DNA of 64,000 nt from contig ML769394.1 of NCBI GenBank assembly GCA_009733575.1, positions 186,001 through 250,000 on the forward strand, read 5' to 3'. Under the pieces are notes generated by a model, which had not been told where the DNA came from, did not search any database, and was given only the letters and a program-made list of their open reading frames with translations. Below, piece by piece: positions 37,873 through 47,640 of the stretch; position 1 is the first letter of the stretch; each line of letters starts with the position of its first letter. The position numbers and the translations under genes were made by a program. Source of the stretch: Gymnopus androsaceus JB14. Lineage: Eukaryota; Basidiomycota; Agaricomycetes; Agaricales; Omphalotaceae.

Positions 37873-38895
37873 ATGAAGTTTTTCGCCGTTTCTGTTGTCG
37901 CTGCTTCCGTTCTGCCCAGCATCCTGGCCTTGACTGTGAACACTCCGTATGCCTTGCAGTCAGCTCCTCTAAAGTCCGTCTATTAACGTCCAGTCTAGTT
38001 CGGGTCTTATCACCTGTGGTTCGTTTAATCTGCGCGTTGACTGACGAGTTTTTAACCATTCGACGTTTAGAACCCACCTTGCTCGCGTGGAGCGGAGGAA
38101 CTGCTCCTTACTACCTTTCCATCATCCCTGGTAAGTCCCAAACCCATGTTCGAAAGGGGTCATAACTAACAGTTCGACTAGGTGGTGAGACCTCCGGCTC
38201 TGCTGTAGGCAATCCATTTCATGACCTATTCAAACGATTCTAAAGGACCCCCTATAGCTCAAATCTTTCGATTCCACAAACTCCACCTCATATACCTGGA
38301 CCGTGGACATTGCTGCGGACACCAAAATGTTTGTATTTTTTTCTCGTGTAATGCGTTCAATAATAATTGAATCCTAGTACTGTTGAGCTCAAGGACAGCA
38401 CTGGAACTATCGCCTACAGTGATGAGGTAGACATTACCGCAGGCTCGTCGACTAGGTAAGCTCGTCTGTTCGTCGCATCCAAGTAGTGTACTTGATCCTT
38501 CTATAGCTGTGTAACTACCTCAACTGCTGCTAGCGGCGCCGCTGGATCTACCGGTTCCTCCAGCAGCTCGACCGCCTCGTATGTTTCTTTTCATGGTTCT
38601 CCTTATAGAAAAAATTTACCTAGTCGCTTTTTTAGCGGTGATTCCTCCTCGACGGCGACTACTACCGGCAGCAGTAGCTCCACTTGGCACCACCTCTGCA
38701 GCTTCCTCTTCCAGTACTTCCAGCTCCAACTCCAGCGGTGCTTCTCGCTCAGCTGTCAGCTATGGCTTGGTTGCTCTCGCTGGACTCATTGGCGCTGCTT
38801 TGCTTTGAAAACACTCGAGCCTTTTGTGTTGGGTTTTTAATCCAAACGGACTATATACTCTCTCTTCTTAATTTCTCAGAGCACATAGTTACATA
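37621..38895 (+). repeat. Tandem duplication, unit 2
   Basis: The second copy of the segment at 35817-37078. Intron positions and most coding sequence match; differences are scattered substitutions and small indels, so the duplication is not very recent. Confidence 0.8.
37873..38808 (+). CDS. Ser-rich GPI-type surface protein, copy 2, frame broken at the 3' end
   Basis: A paralogue of the gene at 36062. The start is the ATG at 37873 (MKFFAVSVVAASVLPSILAL). The Ig-like domain is kept: CEPTLLAWSGGTAPYYLSII, TSYTWTVDIAADTKM, ELKDSTGTIAYSDEVDITAG. In the Ser/Thr stalk there is one extra T: copy 1 reads CCACTGGCACC and copy 2 reads CCACTTGGCACC (near 38693). Read literally, the frame leaves the Ser-rich stalk, becomes Cys/Trp/Leu-rich and stops at 38838-38840. 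In the other frame the GPI-type tail SGASRSAVSYGLVALAGLIG is intact and stops at 38808. So either the copy has lost its anchor signal or the T is a sequence error. Confidence 0.7.
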
Positions 38896-39048
38896 CTTAT
38901 AGAATTTAGTGACTTCGACAGTGTCAATACGACTTTCTGTTCGTTACCTTATCAGTGCAATGATAATGTACAGCTAAATAACATAAATTATCCACCCAGA
39001 ATACAAAGTACAAACGTATATTAATGTTACCGACCAGGAATGTAAGGT

Positions 39049-39766
39049 TTATCGTTCTTCCACTGACTCGTCATCGTCATCGTCCTCATCAGTGACTGCT
39101 GGAGCCTTTTCCTCGTCCTCCTCTTCGACTTTAGGCTCGGCCATGGCTGCATCTTCGTTAGCTTCATCTGCAACTTCCTCCGACTTGACCTTTTTCCTTC
39201 TTCTCTTTGGCGCTGGGGCTCCATCTTCGCCATTTGTGGCTGAAGCAGCCTTCTTTCCCTTTGAACGCTTCTTCTTTGATGCATTCTCCGCGTTCAAGGC
39301 GTCCAAGTCAATCGTACCTCCGGCGGAAGGATCGGGAACACTTTCTACGATTTCTTTGAGAAAATCAAAAGTGTCAGTTGTTTCAACGGCATGTTTTCTG
39401 AAAATGGATGGATTAACGGGACGGAAAGAGCGTACAAGAGAAAAAGAATTCACAAGTGATATGCCTCGACTTTCTTGGATCCTCTTTCAATCGTTACATC
39501 TCCTGCCTTTTCGACGATTAAAGCCAGGAATAGTTCCAAAGCTTTTGCTGAAAGTGATGGTTTGGTGAAAAACTAATGGGGTAAATGCTACCGAGACTAA
39601 CATATGACTACAGGCGTAGCTTGAGCAACCTTGCCAACATCATCGTCTTTCTGCATAATTTTCTTTATCCGAGCCTAGATAGATTGAATGAGACTAGTTT
39701 GGATTCTCCAGCAAAGAAAGCTGAACGCACAACTGGGAATTTTGTTTGCTTATTCTTGTTCTTCAT
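39049..39766 (-). CDS. BUR6: NC2 alpha / DRAP1 (Bur6) transcription cofactor
   Basis: NC2 alpha is a histone-fold protein that pairs with NC2 beta (Dr1) on TBP to repress or modulate RNA polymerase II initiation. The start is the ATG at 39766 (MKNKNKQTKFPV). Splicing gives ARIKKIMQKDDDVGKVAQAT, PVVI, SKALELFLALIVEKAGDVTI, then ERGSKKVEAYHL and KHAVETTDTFDFLKEIVESV, the complete histone fold (about residues 12-95). The C-terminal half is disordered, with a basic block KKKRSKGKKAA, another at PKRRRKKVKSE, and a strongly acidic end EEDEEKAPAVTDEDDDDDES. The stop is at 39051-39049. Length, about 200 residues, is normal for fungal homologues. It is divergent from the acidic CaaX gene with 176 bp between start codons. 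Confidence 0.9.
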
Positions 39767-39942
39767 TTTGCAGTGAGATGAGATGAGTGACGGAGCTAAA
39801 CTAGCTTCAATGCGGACACGTGATTGGTGATTGCCGCAGACACGGCAGGCTAGAGCTTCTTTTAGAATCTTTAGTCTTTATTCTTACCCACTATCCATTT
39901 ACTGGTCAAAAAACCCGGAAACCTTGCGCTTGCCACGTCAGA
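39767..39942. promoter_or_regulatory. 176-bp divergent promoter, NC2alpha and acidic CaaX gene
   Basis: Only 176 bases separate two divergent start codons, so both promoters must overlap or be shared. No canonical TATA box is evident. Confidence 0.45.
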
Positions 39943-42900
39943 ATGTCTTCTGCAGAAGTGGTTCAAGTACCAGACAACAACGGCGTAGCTCAACCTGAAA
40001 ACCATGATACGGCCTTTCACGACTTATCAAAGTCTACAGAAGACGATTCAAAACATGCCTTGAATGGAGTAGAAGCTGTTACAACCGAACATAATGGTCA
40101 TGTCGCGTCAGGACGAGCTTACCGCAGTGGAACAGGTTGCAAACTTTCCGTTATCGTGCCACTTGCATTACTCATTTTCACTCGACAGAAACAAGAAAAT
40201 GGATTCCTCGCTTGGTAATGGAGAAATAGTAGTGAGTCTTGTTTCTCAGTCATAAACAGCCACTTCTGACTCGAGAAGAAGGAGAGCCAACAAGATACAA
40301 AGGAAGAACAGGCAAAGTATCCAAGACTTTTTGGCAGAGGTGAGTAATCAACTGCCTTTGCCACACGCAATTACAAGTATTAAAGACTTGTTTAGGTCTC
40401 TCAGGAAAAAGTGGAAACTTCTCCCCATGATTTCTCGAACCAGCCAACGTCTGACGAGGTCATGGTTCTCGAAGAGCCACTGCTGGCGCCTACGGACGCG
40501 TCCTCTGAAGAACCCACTCAGCCAGCACCTCAGGACGAGGAAATATCCGATTCCAGTGTCATAGAAACGGAGGAAATTCCATCTGTTTCTGCCCTCGAAC
40601 CAACCGAGGTCCAAGTGGCACCTACCGACCCTGAAATCCCCGACGTGGAAGAAGAGCCTCTTGTTCGGGCACTGACCGAGTCTGATCTAGATCCGGTGTC
40701 CCAGGAAGCTTCAGTCGACCAATCCCCTACAACAGAACCTGTAGAGGAAACGGTTGAGATCGCCCAAGTTGCAGCACCTGTGGAAGAAACGTCTCCAAAT
40801 GAAGTAATACTCGACGCGTCTGATGAGTCTTTGGGCTTGTCTGCTGCGGCTGAAGAGACACAGGAGATGCTTGCCGAAGATAGCATCGAACAAGTCGCGT
40901 CTGACGAACAGATCGTTGAGCCTTCTATCACCGAGGACTTTACGAGACCCGCGTTGATGGAGGAGCCAGTTATCTCGGAGAACTCTCGCGAGCTTGACGA
41001 CGCGTCTGACGAGCCTCCAGTCGAGACCGATACACCCATCGTCGAGGCGGCCGAGCCCACTGCGGAGCAGGTAGCTGTAGAGGAGACGCCCATCGTGGAG
41101 GAAGTGTCGGATGAACCCCTCGTTGAAGAGCAGTCGAGTATTATCCCGGACGTAATCGACGCATCCAGTGCGGACGGTGACGCTATCGCCATCGAGGACG
41201 ATACAGTAGCCCCTACTGCTCAAACGCAATCGATGGAGGCAGAGGCCACTGCACCAATTGCCGAAACTGAAATCGAACCGGAAGAGCCTGAGGCTCCCGC
41301 TGCTCAAGTAGAGAAAGAGGACGTCACTGAACCGGACACAGTTATCGAGGGGCAATCGATTGTCGAACCAGAGGAACAAGTCATCGCCGAGGCTCCCGTA
41401 GCTCAAGTCGAGACGACGGACGTCACTGAACCAATTGACGACAATATCGAAGCTGACGCGTCCAACGTGGAAGGTGAAGCCGCTATCGAAGACATAGCTT
41501 CCTCCACTCAGCCTGAATCCATCGAGGAGGAGGTCACTGTACCCGTCGACGCAGCTGGAGTTGAGGAACAGTCGGATATCGAGCCGGAGGTTGAAACCAT
41601 CGCCGTCGAGGATGTTGCCACTGTTCATGGTCACTCAATGGAGCAGGAGCATGCTGGCTGAATCAGTCGATGTAGCGCCGATAGAGGAGAGCACTGCACC
41701 AGTTATCGAGACTGTAGTTGAAGAGCGATCGAGTCTCGAACCGGAAAGTGAATCCACCGCTATCGCGGATGTAGCTCCTACTGCTCAGGACGAAACGACG
41801 GAGGAAGAGGCCACTGAACCAGCTGTCGAGACTGTAATTGCAGAGCAGTCGATTATCGAGCCAGAAGTCACCATCGAAGACGTAGAGCCTGCTCAACCCC
41901 TCGCAGCTGAACAACCGTCCAACGCTGAGCAAGAAGTACCGAGCGCTATCGACGAGGGTAGTCTGGAGGACTTGGCGGCTGAAGCGGAGGACGAACCAAT
42001 CGCAGAGATTTCGGAGGTTCCTGTTCCGGCCCCTATCGACGAGCTCGTTGATGCAGCACCTCCCGAAACAGACACAGAAAACATTGTTCCCGAGTCCATC
42101 GAAGAACCTCTAGGGGTAACTACGGATCGATGGCGAGACTGACGCTGTCGAATTGGAAACCGTCAGAAACGATCGAAGATGGCGGTGTCGCTGAAGTGAG
42201 CCTCTTCAGCAAATGTACGGAGGTGACGTTACTGCATCTCAAGTCGAAGAGGCCACAGAACCAGAAACGGCACAAATCCTCACCGAACCAACTCCAGTCT
42301 CGAACGAGGATCTCAACGTGGAGAATGACACTCCCGAAGTCACTGTGATGGATGGAGGGGGATGTTGTTGCTCCTACGGTTGATGAAAACATCATTCCCG
42401 AGCCTTCAGAAGATATTCTCCCTACCACTGAAGTGGAAGTTGAAGAGGCTCTCACCCCACTTGCAACCGACACGGCTGAGGATATTGTCCCTGCTATGAA
42501 TGTCGATGAACAGACTGACAGCGCAGAGCTGGTTGCCGAAGACAGTACTGAAGAAGTCGCATCCGACGAACAGATCACTGAACCTTCGTTCACTAGGGAT
42601 CTCGCCGAGTCCGCGTCGCTGATAGAGGAACCAGCTATATCAGAATCTGCTCCATTCGACCCGAAACAGAGCAGTTAGACATCGCGGAGGAATCCCCACT
42701 GGAGCAAACGGTTGAGGAGACAGAGGTAGAAGTGCCCATTGCGGAGAACGATGAGGAACTAGCCCCCATTGCTCACGACGAACCAATTGACGCAGCTACA
42801 GAGAGTGTAGTTGACGAGCAATCGGATGCCGCACCGGAAGATGAATCGATCTTTGTCGAGAAGGATACAGTAGCCCCTATCTCGAAGATGAATCGACGGA

Positions 42901-45561
42901 GGAAATACCTGTCCAAGCTGAAGAAGAGATCAACGTCGCTCCGGAGCCGCTTGAAATTGGTGAGCCGATCTTTGGTGATACAGAGTGTGATGTTGTTGCT
43001 GACATCAAGGACAGACGCAACGGAGATTCCTTTGGAACCAGTCTCGAACGACGATGCCAATGTGGAGGATGATGCTGGAGATGAAAATCCAATTGTCGTT
43101 GTAACGGACGAGAAGGATGAAGTTGCGCAATCTGTTGATGAAGACGCCGTCGAGTCTTCGCAGCAAGTTCCAGCGGCAACTGAAGTGGAGGCTGCAGACG
43201 TTTCGGTGGATGAAGCCGTCCCTGCAGAAAGCACAGAGAGCAGTGTCCCTGAGGAAAATACTGCTGACCTCACTCCAGAGCCTCTCTCCCAAAGTGCTAG
43301 AGATGTCGATGGTGATCTTGTTACTACTATCCCGTTCGACTCTGAGCCCACTGAACCGCAAAGTCTTTCAGACCTAGCTCCCGAAGCGGAGAACGTCGTG
43401 ACCGACTCCCTTCCCACTGGAGACGTTCCTCCAGCGTCTGAAACGGATACAGACGTTTCTGAGGATCTTAATGAGCCTTCTAGCGAAATCCAATCCGAGG
43501 AGACCTCAAATCTCAGTGTCAACACTGAAATCGAGCGACCCAAGTCTCCGTGGACTCCTTCATACAGTGTTATCAATCAAGGACCCAATGTCACTGTAGA
43601 AGAAGAAGACATCCCAGAGATTGAGCAGTTGCCTCCTGTCACTGGACGCAGAGTCTCAAGTTCCAGCAGTCAACATTATACCAGAAGAATCCGAGGCTAC
43701 CGCTATGAACGTAAGTTTGGAACGCTATGATTTTGGATTGTTGCTGAGAAAATAATTACTTACAGTCCGAAGAAACAAAGATCCCGTCTCGACCATCTTC
43801 GCCTTGGGTGCCCTCGTATTCCGTGTCTGTTCAAGGAAGTCCCTCTGTTTCTGCTCATGCCAGTCCCGTACTCGCAGCCAACGACCTTCCCAAGACTGAA
43901 GGTGATGATCGGGTCTCCGATCATATAGAAGAATCAGTTTCCGCACCTAGCGAGACGTTGACAGAGACTGCCATTGAAGAAACTGAGCTTGCTACACCTT
44001 CCTCAGATCTGATCACCGAGACTCAAGAGGAAATTGTAGACTCTGTTCCCGAGGAATCTCTGCCTAGTGAACCGCCTACCACTTCTGCTCCTTTAGACGA
44101 GGTCATTATCAAGGAAGAAGATATTGAGGTTCCTCTGCACGCACCGACCGAATCGATTGAAAGCGTCGCCGCAGCCCAAGAAGATCAACAGCCTCACCCT
44201 AGTGAACCACCTTCCTTCTCCGCCCCCGAAGTCACTATCAAAGAAGAAGAAGTCGAGGTTCCTCTATATGCACCCACCGAATCGATTGTAGCTCAAGAAG
44301 ATCAATTGGCTGAAGAAACCACGCCATCTAGTGGAGAACCACTGGTTGAACATGAAACGGTAGTTGAGCATTCTGAAAAGGTATGTGTTGGGTACTCTAA
44401 ATGTCACCTTCATAATCTGATGGTGTTTTCTTTGGACAGCCTGGAAGGCAGGAAACGGTGCGTTGATAACATTTCCCTGAGTCTCACTTTATTAACTGAC
44501 AACGTGTTCTATGCATGTTTCAAGGACACGCCAGCCGTGGATGTAGTATCTGATGAGCAAGCATCTGCCGTCACCGATCCTTCACTCGAATCCAAGAATA
44601 CTGCAACTCTTTCTCCTTCAGAATTTGCTACTGGAATAGAGAGGCCTAGATCGCCATGGGGTTCGTATGAGGTCATGAATCAGTCGGGTTCCAAGACTCC
44701 TTTGGAAGAGCCAGAGCTTGCTGAAGAGGTAGTAGAGATTCCCGCGTCATTCATTACCGACGAGCCTGCAACAGAAAGCATCGACAAACCTGCTTCTGAG
44801 CAGAATCAGGACATTCAAGACACTCCTGCACCCATAGTCGCCGTAGATGACTCCAAGGTATGCCTTGCGTCCCCTCAAGTCGATCTTGCTCATTAACACC
44901 CATCAGTTGACTGTGGACACCAGTAGCACTGATCTTCCGGAACGACCTAAATCGCCTTGGACGCCGTCGTACTCAGTGCGCAGGCAGGGATCTGGTGTGT
45001 TCAATGAGCAGAAGGACGACGCGAAAGTGGAATCTGGTGCTGAGAGCTTGACTGTAAGTCATATTATATACATTTCTCCCGCTAAATTGGCTAAGACTGT
45101 GCTTAAGGATGCTCCTACTAAGGAGGAAGTTCCCGCTACAAAACTAGTCATTCGGACTGGTGCTGAGGATATACAATCCGTTCAAGCTACTTCTGAAGCG
45201 TTCCCGTCTACGGAAGACCCTGAGTAACTAGTCTTTTCCACTGACAGCTCTGCGATATGCTGATCCTGTTATTTCCAGATCTCCTGGCTCTCTTGACACT
45301 GTGGGAGATTCGCTATCAGTGGCCAAGGATCGGAAGAGACTTGAATCCACCGCCTCGTCGTTGTTTTTCCCAGGTGGTTGGTTCTCGCCACGACCTCCGG
45401 CTGGAAGGGCTTCTTTGGACAATGCTCAAGGAGAGTTCACACCTTCTAAGTCCCCAGTGGATGAAGTCCCTTCCATTGAACTGGAGTCTGCTCCTACCTC
45501 AGCAACTGCTGAAAGTGATGATAGCAAGGAGAAGAAGGGAAAATGGTGTGTTATAATGTGA
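39943..45561 (+). CDS. Giant acidic low-complexity protein with a C-terminal CaaX box
   Basis: I do not recognise a named family. The start is the ATG at 39943 (MSSAEVVQVPDNNGVAQPEN). Small 5' exons give a basic block (DSRRRRANKIQRKNRQSIQD). Then 3 kb or more encodes Glu/Asp/Val/Ala/Pro-rich sequence made of loose repeats such as VEETxIVEEVSDEPLVEE. A clear motif recurs four times towards the C-terminus: IERPKSPWTPSYSVINQG (43530), IPSRPSSPWVPSYSVSVQG (43785), IERPRSPWGSYEVMNQSG (44635) and LPERPKSPWTPSYSVRRQG (44935). The last exon ends KEKKGKWCVIM with TGA at 45559-45561: CVIM is a prenylation CaaX box with a basic patch before it, so membrane attachment is predicted. The coding frame changes at least seven times between about 41640 and 43645 without plausible introns, so the central model is unreliable. 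Confidence 0.7.
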
Positions 45562-45737
45562 ATGGGGATTTAATATTGCAACATCTATCTATTACTCAAG
45601 TTATGACCGTAACGTCTTTGCTCGATTTCTCTTCACTGCTCTTCATTTAATCGGATTAAAATTTGAATAATCTTGCTAGTATTTCTTACACGTAGTTGCT
45701 TCGTATGGATCGTACATAGTGCATGTGAGGCTGGAGT

Positions 45738-46551
45738 CTACTCTCCGCCCTTCTTCTTCTTTTCTTCAACTATTTCGACGTTGTCTACTGGTATGCCTTT
45801 GAGAAGACCTACCTCTCCTTCGATCATTTCGAGGACTTCGTCGCTCACATCACCCTGGACGACAATCTCCTCCAAACCTTGGGGATTCTTTGTAACGGAG
45901 GCACCTGTAGCGAATTTCGACGCAAACTGCTTGGCAGCTTTTTTGAGATCAATGCCAAATGCTTCGAGTCCATGTATGGAGGTTACATGTTTTCTCTTGT
46001 TGCGCTCGATTCGTTTGATAGTGATCTATTATAAGTTTAGATCTTGAATGCGATGAAAAGACTTGATAACGAACCTGCGAAGCCATTTTCTTCTTTAACG
46101 CAGCATCAGCTTTCGCTTCGGCTTTAGCTTCTTTCTTGGCCGTATCCTTCTCCAGCTTTGTCTGCGCCTCCAAGCTTAATGTTCCTATCTTTGCTTGTAA
46201 AGCCTCTGTGAACAACGATCAGCAAAATCGTTGTTGGTCGAACGCGCAAGATCGTACCTTCAGAATAGTACTTGTTATAAGCCTCTAGATGATTATCATG
46301 TAACCATTCTTTACATCGAGTCAGACTGGCTCCAAACTCGCAGTATTCTAGTGGAAATGAGCAGACTAAAGGCCGATTCCTCAGTCTCGACGGGTTTGAA
46401 ATGTGACTGAAGCACTCAGACCTCCGCAATACAGGACTTGGACCGGAGGCTTCGGTTCTGGAGGAGGTGGTCCCTCTGGCTCCTCCGAGACCACTGGTGC
46501 TGGATCTGGAGCAGATTTGTCGCCCTTGTCGCGATTCTTTTTAGCAGGCAT
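45738..46551 (-). CDS. TMA22: DENR / TMA22 translation factor
   Basis: The homologue of density-regulated protein, which with MCT-1 (Tma20) acts on the 40S subunit in reinitiation and recycling. The start is the ATG at 46551 (MPAKKNRDKGDKSAPDP). After a Pro/Glu-rich start come QVLYCGVCSFPLEYCEFG and LTRCKEWLHDNHLEAYNKYY, the N-terminal zinc-binding cluster and MCT-1-contacting helix. A helical linker rich in Lys/Ala follows (EKDTAKKEAKAEAKADAALK). The C-terminal SUI1/eIF1 fold reads ITIKRIERNKRKHVTSIHGL, FGIDLKKAAKQFASKFATGA, NPQGLEEIVVQGDVSDEV. The end is KKKKGGE with TAG at 45740-45738. Four exons; length about 205 residues, as usual. It is convergent with the acidic CaaX gene. Confidence 0.93.
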
Positions 46552-47435
46552 GGGAGTTAAAGACAAGTTAAGCGCTCAGTCCTCCTTCGTTATTCTCCTC
46601 CACCATGTCGCACTGATTGGTTCGATTTGGGTTAAGTACTTTCTAACCCATCTAGAGCAACATCCGCTTTGCCTCCTACAAAGTTTAGGGACCAACCTCT
46701 CCCCGGATCTGAAGGACTTTCATCGGAATCTTTTGGGGAACACTACCAGTGAAACTGACCTATGTATCGCCGAATCCAAGCGGCTCAAGGCGTCGTTATA
46801 CTAGGAGTCCCTGGCATAGAGTCGCTTCAGATGCACGCAGCTGAGAATGATTACCATTGAGGTAAATTGATGTTCTCGTTGTCTTATTCAGCGTCTCTGC
46901 GTCTGCAGCACGGTCGCCTGAAACAACAACCAAATCTGTGTCTTCACTCATCGGGGCGTTTATTGCATTCGTTTTTCAAATCGAGACTTCGGCCTTCTAG
47001 ACGCTACAAAGACTAGAACAAGCAGTTCAATGGAAGAGGCCGCAGTTTCGCTTGTTATCGTCCAAGCAGCGATATCATGATAACGTTGCTTATGCCACCT
47101 TCGTCGAGATTTATTTCAATCGGGCCAATGTAGAACTCAATTTGCTTATACACTCACAAACTTGCCAGACAAGCCCGCCTTTCATAACGCAGAAAAATGC
47201 ACGGACTAGTATCCGTCAGTTATTCTTTATTCTGCGTGGCTTCGTGATTGCATACGCACACGAAATTTTTTATGTTTATCATTCCTAGAGGATCGGATTT
47301 CAAGACTGGTTGAAGCACTTCGAATTTGACGTACTCGAGGTGGATTTCAGTTGTCTAGGTTGCTTTTCGACCTACTAGTCTGAATGGATACTGGCGATGC
47401 TGTATCATATTCAATATACATTCCAATCTCAACAA
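46552..47435. other. Intergenic region before tRNA-Tyr
   Basis: An 884-bp spacer containing the DENR promoter and the upstream region of tRNA-Tyr. A short open frame at 47052-47288 is AT-rich and not convincing. Nothing else is recognised. Confidence 0.4.
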
Positions 47436-47523
47436 CCGACTTTAGCTCAGTTGGAAGAGCACAAGACTGTAATTGGTAGCAACGTTCATCTTGGGGTCGC
47501 CTGTTCGAACCAGGCAAGTCGGA
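47436..47523 (+). tRNA. tRNA-Tyr(GTA): tRNA-Tyr(GTA) with a 15-nt intron
   Basis: The gene starts CCGACTTTAGCTCAGTTGG (acceptor and A box) and ends with the T arm CCTGTTCGAACCAGG followed by CAAGTCGGA. The acceptor CCGACTT pairs with AAGTCGG. The anticodon stem CAAGA / TCTTG encloses CTGTAA..A with anticodon GTA; a 15-nt intron, TTGGTAGCAACGTTC, follows position 37. Mature length is 73 nt with discriminator A. tRNA-Tyr genes in fungi usually carry an intron. Confidence 0.95.
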
Positions 47524-47541
47524 TATTCCGCTATTACGTTG

Positions 47542-47547
47542 TTTTTT
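47542..47547 (+). terminator. Pol III T-run terminator of tRNA-Tyr
   Basis: TTTTTT lies 19 bases after the tRNA 3' end. Confidence 0.7.
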
Positions 47548-47640
47548 CCTCACTTTTTGAGCGATTCGATTTTTGATTTTTGATTTTAATACAGCAAATA
47601 GAATACATAAATTTAAGAGTAGATAGTGCTAGTGCGTGTA

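Noticed and set aside
40530..41634. Long minus-strand open frames (220 and 307 codons) opposite the acidic gene.
   Set aside because: They arise from the biased Glu/Asp/Ala/Val codons of the plus strand and give Ser/Thr- or Leu/Arg-rich sequence without domains or splice signals.
42773..43576. A 267-codon minus-strand open frame.
   Set aside because: It is a mirror of the acidic plus-strand coding sequence; no ATG-led gene structure.
47052..47288. A 78-codon open frame upstream of tRNA-Tyr.
   Set aside because: AT-rich, no domain, no flanking splice or promoter evidence.
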